Assembly: GCA_946887025.1 (NCBI GenBank)
Contig: CAMPJY010000021.1
Span: 1 to 22,860 of the forward strand
Length of the DNA: 22,860 nucleotides
Source of the DNA: an uncultured Salinimicrobium sp.
Lineage (GTDB): Bacteria; Bacteroidota; Bacteroidia; Flavobacteriales; Flavobacteriaceae
Reading direction: 5' to 3'
Below the pieces are notes generated by a model, which had not been told where the DNA came from, searched no databases, and saw only the letters and a program-made list of their open reading frames with translations. Within the stretch, counting starts at the first letter, position 1; every line of letters begins with the position of its first letter. Below, piece after piece: positions 7,269 through 16,577 of the stretch. Position numbers and translations under genes: made by a program.

Positions 7269-7802
7269 ATGAAAAATTTAGTGTTAGCATTGTGCCTGCT
7301 CCTAGGGAGCATTTCAATTCAGGCACAATCAAAGGTAGGAACCATTGATGCCGATTATATTCTGGGGCTGATGCCAGAGATGGCGGAGGTGAACAAGGGG
7401 CTTGAAACCTATAACTCGGAATTGCAAAAGGAACTGGATAGCACCATCACCAGATATGAGACGCTGATAAAAGAATATCAGGAATCGGCTGAAACCCTCA
7501 CAGAAGAGGAGAAAAAAGCCAAGGAAGGGGACATCATTTCTCTGGAGAATGATATTAAAGGATTCAGGCAAAAAGCCGGGGTAATGCTTCAGATGAGAAG
7601 AAACGAACTGACCCAGCCTTTATACGAGAAAATTAATGCCGCCATGCTAGCGATCGTGAACGCGGAAGGATACACCCAAATCATCCATTCGGGCTCCAAT
7701 GCGCTGGCTTTCTCCATTCAGGATGCTGACATTACCCTGAAGGTACTTGATAAACTGGGAATAAAACCAGAGCCTGCCGCACAGGTCGGAGGTAACCAAT
7801 AG
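7269..7802 (+). CDS. OmpH/Skp family periplasmic chaperone
   Basis: A 177-residue periplasmic chaperone of the Skp/OmpH family, which holds unfolded outer-membrane proteins between coiled-coil arms of a trimer. The start chosen (ATG 7269) gives a clean signal peptide of about 20 residues (hydrophobic LVLALCLLLGSISIQAQ, cleaved after AQA-like QAQ). The mature protein begins SKVGTIDADYIL, the usual first strand, followed by a long charged helical region (about residues 45-130) and a final segment with YTQIIHSGSNALAF, typical of the family's return strand. Length matches the family. A strong terminator sits 20 bases after the stop. The protein works in the same compartment as SurA encoded 1.5 kb away on the opposite strand. 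Confidence 0.9.
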   Translation: MKNLVLALCLLLGSISIQAQSKVGTIDADYILGLMPEMAEVNKGLETYNSELQKELDSTITRYETLIKEYQESAETLTEEEKKAKEGDIISLENDIKGFRQKAGVMLQMRRNELTQPLYEKINAAMLAIVNAEGYTQIIHSGSNALAFSIQDADITLKVLDKLGIKPEPAAQVGGNQ

Positions 7803-7821
7803 GACCAGGATTTGTATTTTA

Positions 7822-7860
7822 AAAAGAGAGGTGTCAGGGATTCTGGCACCTCTCTTTTTT
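7822..7860 (+). terminator. Intrinsic terminator of ompH
   Basis: AGAGAGGTG (7825-7833) pairs with CACCTCTCT (7847-7855), extended inward by CAG/CTG with one G-U pair, and followed by a T-run (7855-7860). The A-run before the stem makes it potentially active in both directions. Confidence 0.85.
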
Positions 7861-7928
7861 AGGCCAGGCTTAGGCCCTGGATCTTTGAATTACCCGGAAT
7901 TTCAAGTCCGGGGTCCTGGAGTTACGAT

Positions 7929-7985
7929 CTATACAGGGCTTTAGCCCAATATTTTTTAGATAGAGGTTAGGCTAAGGCCCTATAG
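7929..7985. repeat. Imperfect inverted repeat in the ompH-guaB intergenic region
   Basis: CTATACAGGGCTTTAGCC (7929-7946) pairs with GGCTAAGGCCCTATAG (7970-7985) with a two-base bulge and one wobble. The upstream 7861-7925 is also rich in short repeats (CCAGG/CCTGG, CCGG). GGGCTAAAGCCC-like hairpins are common between genes in flavobacteria. No gene is seen in 7861-8000. Confidence 0.5.
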
Positions 7986-8000
7986 CTGAACAGATGAATA

Positions 8001-8023
8001 TAAAACCCGCCTTAAAAGGCGGG
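8001..8023 (-). terminator. Intrinsic terminator of guaB
   Basis: On the minus strand CCCGCCTT-TT-AAGGCGGG (8006-8023) is followed by TTTTA. It lies about 40 bases past the guaB stop codon. Confidence 0.85.
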
Positions 8024-8061
8024 CCTATTCAATAATTGAAAAACAACAGATCGAGACCTGT

Positions 8062-9573
<1,512 letters not shown>

Positions 9574-9611
9574 TTATAGAGATGGACTTATAACCTGCAG
9601 TAAATATTTGT

Positions 9612-11498
9612 TTAAGATGATTTCAGGAAGGAGACTATAAACTCTGACCCTTCCCCGGGGCTGCTTTTTATCTCCAGTTTTGCCTGGTTTGCTTTCAGGA
9701 ATTCCTTCACCAGCAGGAGCCCCAAACCCGTTCCCGTTTCCATTCCTGTACCAAGCTGAGAAAGCATGCGGGTGTTCATGTTTTCTATATCCCTGATCTT
9801 TTCCTGACTCATTCCATTCCCGCTATCCTTTACAACAAGCTGAAGGTAGGGGTCCTTATCCTTGTAAAAAATCCGGATGCCTTTCCCTTCTTCGGTAAAC
9901 TTGATGGCATTTGAGACCAGGTTGTGAATGATCACCGAAAGCTGAGCCTTATCCACGGATATCTTGCCGAGCCCGGAATGGGCTTCATGGGTTATTTCAA
10001 TATTCTTTTGCTTGGCCGGCCAATAATACGCCCGCAGCACCTTCTCCACCTCTGCGGGAAGGCTTACATTCTCCGGTTTTATTTTGGAGTTGTCCAGCTG
10101 TGAACTGGCCCAGTACAGCAGATTGTGAAGCATGAAGGAGGTCCCTGAGATCTGTTTCAGCATTTCGTCCAGAAGGGCCGACTGCTCCTCCTGGGTAAAG
10201 TCCCCGGATTTCATCATTTCCAGGAGCTGCTGGATGGAACCGATGGGGGATTTAAGATCGTGGGAAAGGATGGAGAAGAATTTATCCTTGGATCTGTTTA
10301 TCTCGTCCAGATCCTTATTCCTGTTCATGATCAACTCATTCTGCTGCAGAATGGTTTCATTCTTTAGCTTCAGCTCCCGATGAAAGCTCTCCTTCTGTTT
10401 CCTTTTTTTATAGAACAGAATCAAAAGAAGAATCAGGAACAGGGAGACCAGGATCAGCAGAAAGGTAATGACCCTGTTGACGAAGAGCCTTTTTTCTGCA
10501 ATTTCCTTTTCAGCCAGCAACTGGAGATTTTCTGCCTCCTTGCTCTGGAGCTGCAGCAGATTTATTTCCCTGAGCTTTTCCTGATTGTAAAGGGAATCCT
10601 TGAACTTCTGGTTCAGTTTCAGGTATTCCACTGCCCTGTCCATCGAATCCATCTCCTGGTACACTCCTGCCAGGATCTTGGAATTCCGCTCCAGGTCCCA
10701 GAGGGACTGTGATTTTTCCGCAAATTCCATTGCCAGGAGGCCGTGTTCCAGGGCCAGGCTGTAATTCCCCTGTTTCCCGAAGGCCTGGGCGAGCCCTGCG
10801 TGGGCGAAAGATTTTTCCCAGCCATTGGGTTCCGCCTTATCAAAAAGTACCCTGTTGTGGAATCCAATGGAGGTTTCCAGATCGCCCTCCAGAAAGCTGA
10901 TTTCCCCCAGTTTATTAAAGGCAAGGTGTTCCACATCCTTTCTGCCCTCCTTCCTCGAAAGTTCAATGGCTACTTCAAGGTTCTTCCTCGCATTGGCGTA
11001 ATCCTTCAGTTCTATTTCTGAAATGGCGATATCCAGGAAAGCCGGATTGGATGCTGCATAGGCGTCGGCTTCTGTAAAAACATCTATAGCCTGGCGGAAC
11101 AGGCTGATGGCTTCGGTATGTCGGTCGATCCCCTGCTGGATCAGGCCTTGTCCAATGAGTCCTTTTGCAATGCCTATCTTATCTCCCTGTGCTTTGTAAA
11201 TTTCCGAAGCCTTAAGAAAGTATTTCAGGGAAACCCCGTAATCCCCTTTTATATAGTAGGCGATCCCAAAACTGTGAGCGACTTTTGAGAGATTGGCCTG
11301 ATCCCCCGAACTTGTCGCCAGGGAATCGGCTTTTTCAAGAAGTACAATGGCACCAGGGAAATCATTATAGACCAGTACCATGGCCTCATCCAGATAAATG
11401 GAAACAGAATCTTCAGGATTCCCGGGAAGGGGAACCTCAAATGCAGTGGCCCGGGGAACACACACCCACAGGAAAATAATAAGAATTGCCCCTTTCAA
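9612..11498 (-). CDS. TPR-containing membrane sensor histidine kinase
   Basis: A 628-residue sensor kinase of the two-component type. Order: signal peptide (about 1-19), periplasmic tetratricopeptide repeats (about 40-300), one membrane helix (about 341-363), a charged coiled-coil linker (364-400), a HisKA domain with the phospho-accepting H413 in ILSHDLKSPIGS, and a HATPase domain with N-box N530 (HNLVSNAIKF), G1 box DSGNG (558-562) and G2 box GTGLGL (589-594). All catalytic motifs are intact. The start is TTG at 11498, with a stop codon upstream in frame and no ATG that keeps the signal peptide; a weak TATAATTG box lies at 11519-11526. No response regulator is encoded nearby, so it is an orphan kinase. 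The ligand cannot be told. The gene ends 50 bases before the guaB promoter, with no hairpin between. Confidence 0.92.
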   Translation of the reverse strand: MKGAILIIFLWVCVPRATAFEVPLPGNPEDSVSIYLDEAMVLVYNDFPGAIVLLEKADSLATSSGDQANLSKVAHSFGIAYYIKGDYGVSLKYFLKASEIYKAQGDKIGIAKGLIGQGLIQQGIDRHTEAISLFRQAIDVFTEADAYAASNPAFLDIAISEIELKDYANARKNLEVAIELSRKEGRKDVEHLAFNKLGEISFLEGDLETSIGFHNRVLFDKAEPNGWEKSFAHAGLAQAFGKQGNYSLALEHGLLAMEFAEKSQSLWDLERNSKILAGVYQEMDSMDRAVEYLKLNQKFKDSLYNQEKLREINLLQLQSKEAENLQLLAEKEIAEKRLFVNRVITFLLILVSLFLILLLILFYKKRKQKESFHRELKLKNETILQQNELIMNRNKDLDEINRSKDKFFSILSHDLKSPIGSIQQLLEMMKSGDFTQEEQSALLDEMLKQISGTSFMLHNLLYWASSQLDNSKIKPENVSLPAEVEKVLRAYYWPAKQKNIEITHEAHSGLGKISVDKAQLSVIIHNLVSNAIKFTEEGKGIRIFYKDKDPYLQLVVKDSGNGMSQEKIRDIENMNTRMLSQLGTGMETGTGLGLLLVKEFLKANQAKLEIKSSPGEGSEFIVSFLKSS

Positions 11499-11554
11499 TT
11501 TCCAGATTTTGAATACTACAATTATAATCCAAAAAAGTTACGATAATTTATTTT

Positions 11555-12418
11555 TTAATGGAAACTGCTGAAAATTTTAGTAGCCTCATTATGAGAAGAT
11601 TCGAAACTCATCATCCTTATATCCGTTTCCGCCTTCCTGGAGGTGAAGTAGGAAAGCATCTTTTCCGTCGGCATGTTTCCCGTCAACTCATCTTTGGCCA
11701 TGGGACAGCCACCAAATCCCTGGATGGCGCCATCAAATCTTCTGCAGCCTGCGTTATAGGCAGCATCGACCTTTTCATGCCAGGAGGCAGGAGTGGTGTG
11801 AAGATGTGCTCCAAATTCGATCTCCTGATATTTGGGGATCAGATTGGAAAACAGGTACTTTATAATTTCAGGAGTGGAACTGCCTACGGTATCGGAGAGG
11901 GAAAGTATCTTCACTCCCATTCCCGAGAGTTTCTCCGTCCATTCGCCCACGATCTCCACATTCCAGGGGTCGCCATAAGGGTTTCCGAAGCCCATGGAAA
12001 GATAGGCCACGACCTCTTTTCCATTATTGGAGGCGACTTCAAGTATTTCTTCCAGAGTGATCACGGATTCTGCAATGGTTTTATGCGTATTCCGCATCTG
12101 GAAGTTTTCAGAAATGGAAAACGGGTAACCCAGATAATCGATCTCAGGATGCTTAGAAGCGTCCACTGCACCTCGGGTATTAGCGACGATGGCCAGCAAC
12201 TTGCTGCGGGTCTGGGAAAGATCCAGCCCTGCGAGTACTTCCGCGGTGTCCGCCATTTGAGGTATGGCTTTGGGAGAAACAAAACTGCCAAAATCAATAG
12301 TATCGAATCCGCAGCGAAGCAGGGACTGGATATACTGGATTTTTTTCTCAGTAGGAATAAAGCTCCTGATGCCTTGCATGGCGTCCCGGGGGCATTCGAT
12401 CAGTTTTATTCTATCCAT
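11555..12418 (-). CDS. Hydroxymethylglutaryl-CoA lyase
   Basis: This enzyme splits 3-hydroxy-3-methylglutaryl-CoA into acetyl-CoA and acetoacetate, the last step of leucine breakdown. The 287-residue protein is a TIM barrel of the HMGL-like family. It starts MDRIKLIECPRDAMQG, carrying the active-site arginine and aspartate. Further motifs are FGSFVSPKAIPQM, SLSDTVGSS, the metal-binding HLHTT, and the catalytic cysteine loop GGCPMA, followed by TGN. A longer frame opens at 12499 but overlaps the LysE gene, and the family N-terminus matches the ATG at 12418. The gene follows lysE by 29 bases and is probably cotranscribed with pyrD and lysE. The related isopropylmalate/homocitrate synthases lack the GGCP loop, so the assignment is good. 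Confidence 0.92.
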   Translation of the reverse strand: MDRIKLIECPRDAMQGIRSFIPTEKKIQYIQSLLRCGFDTIDFGSFVSPKAIPQMADTAEVLAGLDLSQTRSKLLAIVANTRGAVDASKHPEIDYLGYPFSISENFQMRNTHKTIAESVITLEEILEVASNNGKEVVAYLSMGFGNPYGDPWNVEIVGEWTEKLSGMGVKILSLSDTVGSSTPEIIKYLFSNLIPKYQEIEFGAHLHTTPASWHEKVDAAYNAGCRRFDGAIQGFGGCPMAKDELTGNMPTEKMLSYFTSRKAETDIRMMSFESSHNEATKIFSSFH

Positions 12419-12447
12419 GAACCTTGAAATGGTGTCTTTTGTTGATG

Positions 12448-13062
12448 CTAAAATAGAATAAATATACCGATTCCCAGGAATACCAGGATCTGTACCCATT
12501 TAAAAACGACTCCGGAATTCCGATGACTGGACAGATAGCGGGAAATCTTCCCCGAAAGGATCGCAACCGTAGCAAAGATAAGCAATGCCTGCAGCATGAA
12601 CAGTAATCCCAGCACATAGAACTGGACCAGCGTGTTGCCCTCCGGTTCCCAGAGAAACCCGGGAAAGAAGGCGAGAAAGAAGATCGCTACCTTCGGATTG
12701 AGCACATTCATGAGGAACCCCTGCTTATACAACGAGAAATAGTTTCTTTTTCTGACTTCTCCCGAATCCACCTCAATGGAGCCATCCGACCTGTAAACCT
12801 TATAGGCCAGATAAAACAGATAGAGCGCCCCAAAGATCTTAATAGCCAGAAAAACAGAATCAGATTCCCGGATTGCAGCCGAAACCCCGAAGGCTACTAA
12901 GCTGGTGTGGATAATGATGCCCGTGACCAGGCCAAGGGCCGTCACTATTCCATGGTTTCTGCCATTGGTCATCCCCTGTACCAGCACATAAATAATATCG
13001 GGACCCGGGGAAAGGGTGAGCAGGATGGAAGCTGTTAGAAAAGGAAGGATCTGTTCCGGCAC
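12448..13062 (-). CDS. LysE/RhtB family amino-acid exporter
   Basis: A 204-residue inner-membrane protein of the LysE/RhtB translocator family, which exports amino acids and related small molecules. About six hydrophobic segments are visible (near residues 5-28, 38-62, 69-90, 117-137, 146-172, 185-204). The family signature SPGPD is at residues 18-22, and FLMNVLNPKVAIFFLAFFPGF (split here at about 116-136) is the second conserved part. The start is GTG at 13062, which shares one base with the TAG stop of pyrD (TAGTG), a sign of coupled translation. Substrate cannot be inferred from sequence. Position before HMG-CoA lyase is suggestive of amino-acid metabolism but not more. Confidence 0.9.
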   Translation of the reverse strand: MPEQILPFLTASILLTLSPGPDIIYVLVQGMTNGRNHGIVTALGLVTGIIIHTSLVAFGVSAAIRESDSVFLAIKIFGALYLFYLAYKVYRSDGSIEVDSGEVRKRNYFSLYKQGFLMNVLNPKVAIFFLAFFPGFLWEPEGNTLVQFYVLGLLFMLQALLIFATVAILSGKISRYLSSHRNSGVVFKWVQILVFLGIGIFILF

Positions 13063-14093
13063 TAATGCACATTTTTAATCCGCTCGAGCAGTTTCAGGTT
13101 GATATCCTTGATCAGCTGCGGCCCCTCGTAAATAAATCCGGTGTACAACTGTACCAGGCTGGCGCCTGCGTCGAGTTTTTCCAAAGCGTCTTCTGCAGAA
13201 TGAATGCCTCCCACCCCTATTATTGGAAAAGCCTTGTTGCTCTTCTCGGAAAGAAAGCGGATCACCTCGGTGGAGCGTTTTCTTAATGGTTTTCCACTTA
13301 AGCCCCCCATTTCTGACCGGTTTTCTGAAGTTAAACCTTCCCGGGAAATGGTCGTATTGGTAGCTATCACCCCTGCAATCCCTGTCTCGAGGACAATATC
13401 GATGATGTCTGTCAACTGGGAATCAGTCAGATCGGGGGCGATTTTCAGGAGAATGGGTTTAGGGGAAGGCTTTTGATTATTCTGAACCTGGAGTTCCTTC
13501 AAAAGCTTCGTCAGGGGCTCCTTATCCTGAAGTTCCCGAAGATTGGGGGTGTTAGGGGAGCTTACATTCACCACGAAATAGTCTACATATTCAAACAGGG
13601 CTTCAAAACAGCTTCTGTAATCCTCTACAGCCTTCTCATTTGGCGTGATTTTGTTTTTCCCTATATTCCCTCCAATAAGTACATTTTTGTTCTTCCGGAG
13701 CCTTAAAACAGCTTCTTCCACTCCCCCATTATTGAATCCCATCCTGTTGATGATCGCCTGGTCCTCCTTCAGGCGGAAAAGCCGCTTCTTTTCGTTCCCC
13801 GGTTGTGGTTTTGGAGTGAGGGTTCCTATTTCAATAAATCCGAAGCCGAAATTCGACAGTTCCTGATACAGTTTCGCATCCTTGTCAAAACCCGCAGCAA
13901 GTCCTACCGGGTTCCTGAACTTCAGCCCAAAGACTTCCCGTTCCAGCAAAGGGTCCCGTACCTCGAATTTACGCTTTACGAATGCATCCATTCCGGGCAC
14001 TTTAAAAAGCTTTCGGAGCGCGTCAAAGGTGAAGTGGTGAACTTTCTCGGGATCCGCTTTGAATAGCAGCGGCCTAACGACAGATTTATACAT
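13062..14093 (-). CDS. pyrD: Dihydroorotate dehydrogenase (quinone), class 2
   Basis: This FMN enzyme oxidises dihydroorotate to orotate in pyrimidine synthesis and passes electrons to membrane quinones. The 343-residue protein has the class 2 N-terminal helical membrane-association region (about 1-40, [20 protein letters not shown]) and then the barrel. Visible motifs: LAAGFDKDA (65-73), INRMGFNN (115-122), and the catalytic loop VNVSSPNTP (175-183) in which S179 is the active-site serine that marks class 2; class 1 enzymes use cysteine. A longer frame begins at TTG 14159, but a TACCTTTG promoter box at 14111-14118 lies between, so ATG 14093 is the start. It is first in a probable operon with lysE and the HMG-CoA lyase gene, and divergent from pepT. 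Confidence 0.96.
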   Translation of the reverse strand: MYKSVVRPLLFKADPEKVHHFTFDALRKLFKVPGMDAFVKRKFEVRDPLLEREVFGLKFRNPVGLAAGFDKDAKLYQELSNFGFGFIEIGTLTPKPQPGNEKKRLFRLKEDQAIINRMGFNNGGVEEAVLRLRKNKNVLIGGNIGKNKITPNEKAVEDYRSCFEALFEYVDYFVVNVSSPNTPNLRELQDKEPLTKLLKELQVQNNQKPSPKPILLKIAPDLTDSQLTDIIDIVLETGIAGVIATNTTISREGLTSENRSEMGGLSGKPLRKRSTEVIRFLSEKSNKAFPIIGVGGIHSAEDALEKLDAGASLVQLYTGFIYEGPQLIKDINLKLLERIKNVH

Positions 14094-14110
14094 AGAGGAA
14101 TATCTTTTGA

Positions 14111-14118
14111 CAAAGGTA
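14111..14118 (-). promoter_or_regulatory. Putative -7 box of the pyrD promoter
   Basis: The minus strand reads TACCTTTG, a TAnnTTTG match 17 bases before the ATG at 14093. At 19-base spacing the -33 region reads ATTC, one base off NTTG. It rules out the upstream TTG start of pyrD. Confidence 0.5.
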
Positions 14119-14176
14119 TTGAAAATTTGAAGTTCCCGAATCCCCGGATTTCGGCTCAATTGTTTTTCTTAAATTC

Positions 14177-14207
14177 TTTGAGGCTGTTCTAGATATGGTT
14201 ATTTTTG
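14177..14207 (+). promoter_or_regulatory. Promoter of pepT
   Basis: TTTG (14177-14180), exactly 19 bases, then TATTTTTG (14200-14207): a full match to the Bacteroidota promoter consensus. The start codon ATG 14226 lies 18 bases further on; the in-frame TTG at 14205 falls in the -7 box and is excluded. Confidence 0.72.
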
Positions 14208-14225
14208 ATTAAAAATTGCAGAAAA

Positions 14226-15476
14226 ATGACTGACAAGCAGAAAATTATTGATCGTTTTATAAGTTATGTTACTATTGACACTCAGAGTGACCCTTCCAGC
14301 TCCGCCACTCCCAGTACCGAAAAGCAATGGGACCTGGCAAAGAAACTGGTGGAAGAACTCCGGGACCTTGGCCTGGCGGAAGTTGACATTGATGAAAACG
14401 CTTATGTAATGGCCAGCCTGCCTTCTAACGTGGAGCATCCCGTACCGGTGATTGGCTTTGTTTCGCATTTTGACACTACTCCCGATTTCTCCGGAACAAA
14501 TGTGAAGCCTCAGATAATCGAGAACTATGACGGCGGGGATATTGTCCTGAATGAGGAAAAACAGATCATCCTCTCACCTGACTATTTTGAGGATCTGCTT
14601 CAATATAAAGGACAGACCATAATTACTACCGATGGAACCACTCTGCTCGGGGCAGATGATAAGGCCGGGATCACGGAAATAATGGAAGCCATGAAGTATC
14701 TTCGGGAGCATCCCGAAGTAAAGCATGGGAAGATCCGCATCTGTTTCACCCCGGATGAAGAAATTGGCAGGGGAGCCCACAAATTTGATGTCGCCAAATT
14801 TGGTGCAGAGTGGGCCTATACCATGGATGGCAGCCAAATCGGGGAACTGGAATTCGAAAATTTTAATGCTGCGGAAGCCATTGTTACCGTCAAAGGAAAA
14901 AGCGTCCATCCCGGCTACGCCAAGGATAAAATGATCAACAGTATCTATATTGCCCAGGATTTCATCAATTCTCTTCCGAGGCTGGAAACACCGGAACATA
15001 CCGAAGACCGGCAGGGCTTTTTTCATTTAAGTGATATCAAGGGCGATGTGGAGGAAACAAGGCTGGAATACATCATCCGCGACCACGAGAAGGAACACTT
15101 TGAAGCCCGGAAGCAGATCATGAAAGATCTGGCTGCAGAGATCTGTACCCAATACGAAAGCGACTGTGTGGAAGTCGCTATCCGGGACCAGTATTCCAAT
15201 ATGAGGGAAATGGTGGAACCGGTAAAACATATAGTGGATCTTGCGGAAGAAGCCATGCTGGCAGTGGGAATCCAGCCTATAATTAAACCGATAAGAGGAG
15301 GGACAGACGGGGCGCAGCTGAGTTTTATGGGTCTCCCCTGCCCCAATATTTTTGCAGGAGGCCATAACTTCCACGGAAAATACGAATACGTTCCTGTGGA
15401 AAGCATGCAGAAAGCAGTCGAAGTGATAGTGAAGATCGCAGAACTGACGGCTGAAAAGCAAAAATCACAGGAATAG
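14226..15476 (+). CDS. pepT: Peptidase T (tripeptide aminopeptidase)
   Basis: A cytoplasmic zinc aminopeptidase of family M20B that removes the N-terminal residue from tripeptides. The protein has 416 residues, the usual length. Zinc-site residues are visible: H81 and D83 in [13 protein letters not shown]144 in [11 protein letters not shown]178 and E179 in [10 protein letters not shown]201 in [16 protein letters not shown], and the C-terminal histidine in [12 protein letters not shown]. The dimerisation domain lies in the middle (about 210-320). The start is ATG 14226, set by the upstream promoter. A YdeI/DUF1801 gene follows after 25 bases and is probably cotranscribed, though no shared function is known to me. 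Confidence 0.96.
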   Translation: MTDKQKIIDRFISYVTIDTQSDPSSSATPSTEKQWDLAKKLVEELRDLGLAEVDIDENAYVMASLPSNVEHPVPVIGFVSHFDTTPDFSGTNVKPQIIENYDGGDIVLNEEKQIILSPDYFEDLLQYKGQTIITTDGTTLLGADDKAGITEIMEAMKYLREHPEVKHGKIRICFTPDEEIGRGAHKFDVAKFGAEWAYTMDGSQIGELEFENFNAAEAIVTVKGKSVHPGYAKDKMINSIYIAQDFINSLPRLETPEHTEDRQGFFHLSDIKGDVEETRLEYIIRDHEKEHFEARKQIMKDLAAEICTQYESDCVEVAIRDQYSNMREMVEPVKHIVDLAEEAMLAVGIQPIIKPIRGGTDGAQLSFMGLPCPNIFAGGHNFHGKYEYVPVESMQKAVEVIVKIAELTAEKQKSQE

Positions 15477-15501
15477 GATCATAAACATTAAAATCAGTAA
15501 T

Positions 15502-16098
15502 ATGGCAGTCAGTAACGTTGAGGAGTACCTTGAAAGGCATCCCAGATGGGAGGCGCAATTAACCGAGTTAAGGGCAATGCTTCTCTCTACGGGGCTGGAG
15601 GAAACCATTAAATGGGGTTCCCCTACCTATACCATCAATGGAAAGAACGTGGTAGGCCTCAGTGGCTTTAAAAACCATTACGGGCTGTGGTTCTTTCAGG
15701 GAGCCCTTCTTAAAGATAACACGGCTTTGCTGGCGAACGCACAGGAGGAGAAGACCAAAGCCATGCGGCAGATGAGATTTGAGGAGGGGGATGAACTCAA
15801 CACTGAACTGATAAGGAAATATGTCCTGGAAGCGATCCAGAATCAGCGGGAGGGAAAAGAGATTAAGGCCGACAGGGCTGAAAAGGAGTTGCTCATCCCG
15901 GTCGAGCTGGAAACTGCTTTTAAGGCGGACAACTCCTTAAAGGAACAGTTCGAAAAGCTAACCCCCGGGAAGCAGCGGGAATATGCCACCCATATTTCAG
16001 AAGCCAAACGCGAAGCCACGCGAATGCAAAGGCTGGAGAAGATCACTCCAATGATTAAGGAGGGGAAAGGGCTATATGATAAGTATAAGAACTGTTAA
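15502..16098 (+). CDS. YdeI/OmdA-like protein with DUF1801 domain
   Basis: A 198-residue soluble protein. The first half (about 5-115) has the DUF1801 pattern: a short helix pair, then ETIKWGSPTYTINGKNVVGL and the aromatic strand HYGLWFFQGALL. The second half (about 130-198) matches the bacteriocin-resistance YdeI/OmdA helical domain: LIPVELETAFKAD, LTPGKQREYATHISEAKREA and a final basic helix. This two-domain form is commonly annotated as YdeI family. The molecular function is not established; DUF1801 relatives include frataxin-like iron proteins. It starts at ATG 15502 and follows pepT closely. A repeat element and a two-way terminator lie downstream. Confidence 0.85.
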   Translation: MAVSNVEEYLERHPRWEAQLTELRAMLLSTGLEETIKWGSPTYTINGKNVVGLSGFKNHYGLWFFQGALLKDNTALLANAQEEKTKAMRQMRFEEGDELNTELIRKYVLEAIQNQREGKEIKADRAEKELLIPVELETAFKADNSLKEQFEKLTPGKQREYATHISEAKREATRMQRLEKITPMIKEGKGLYDKYKNC

Positions 16099-16133
16099 TC
16101 CACCCCCCTGCCGTGGCAGCAGGAAAGAGGAAA

Positions 16134-16188
16134 CGGGAATCTGGAGATTCCCGCCCGGTTGCGCTCTGATCTGGAGATCAGGCGCAGC
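16134..16188. repeat. Second copy of the 55-bp double-hairpin element
   Basis: The stretch begins with a perfect 20-base palindrome (16134-16153, arms CGGGAATCT) and continues with a bulged hairpin 16160-16186 (TGCGC-T-CTGATCT, loop GG, AGATCAG-GCGCA). It equals 6774-6827 at every base except for two extra bases at the apex of the second hairpin. It lies in the gap between the YdeI-like gene and the shared terminator. Confidence 0.8.
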
Positions 16189-16210
16189 AGAACAATGGAA
16201 TTCAAATAAT

Positions 16211-16247
16211 AAAAAAAGGCCCCAACATTTCTGTTGGGGCCTTTTTT
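16211..16247. terminator. Strong two-way terminator between the pepT unit and yajC
   Basis: GGCCCCAACA (16218-16227), loop TTTC, TGTTGGGGCC (16232-16241): a perfect 10-bp stem flanked by seven A before and six T after, so a U-tract follows on either strand. It serves the convergent pepT/YdeI-like unit and the nusB-DUF1573-yajC unit. Confidence 0.92.
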
Positions 16248-16263
16248 ATTTTAAGATTCCGGA

Positions 16264-16557
16264 TTATTTCGTCTCCTTCACCGGGGCGTTCAGCTTCTGA
16301 GACATCTCCATGGAAATGGAGGATCTGTCGAAGGTGATCTTTCCGGCACCGGTTTCAATAATTACCGCATCCTGTTTTTCACTAAAGTCGATTATTTTGC
16401 CATGCATTCCGCTTTTGGTAACGATCCTGTCTCCTCGTTTAAGTTCGGAGGCGAATTGTTTTTCCTGCTTTGCACGTTTCATTTGAGGGCGTATCATAAA
16501 AAAATACACCACTACAAACATTAAAATAATCGGGGCAAACTGTGCTATGTTATCCAT
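16264..16557 (-). CDS. yajC: Preprotein translocase subunit YajC
   Basis: A 97-residue inner-membrane protein associated with the SecDF-YajC complex that supports Sec protein export. One membrane helix at about residues 7-22 (APIILMFVVVYFFMIRPQ) is followed directly by the family signature RPQMKRAKQ and a small beta domain with GDRIVTKSGMHGKI (about 42-55). The size and motif order fit the family. The ATG is 20 bases after the DUF1573 lipoprotein gene, and nusB lies before that, an arrangement often seen in Bacteroidota. The two-way terminator lies 17 bases past the stop. Confidence 0.95.
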   Translation of the reverse strand: MDNIAQFAPIILMFVVVYFFMIRPQMKRAKQEKQFASELKRGDRIVTKSGMHGKIIDFSEKQDAVIIETGAGKITFDRSSISMEMSQKLNAPVKETK

Positions 16558-16577
16558 TCTTTATTTTCCTGCTTTTA

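Noticed and set aside
11558..12427. 289-residue open frame on the plus strand
   Set aside because: Antisense shadow of the HMG-CoA lyase gene, which has all catalytic motifs.
12419..12499. N-terminal extension of HMG-CoA lyase
   Set aside because: It overlaps the end of the LysE gene and has no family similarity; the family N-terminus begins at the ATG at 12418.
14094..14159. N-terminal extension of PyrD from a TTG codon
   Set aside because: The TACCTTTG promoter box lies inside it, and class 2 PyrD proteins begin at the [15 protein letters not shown] segment.
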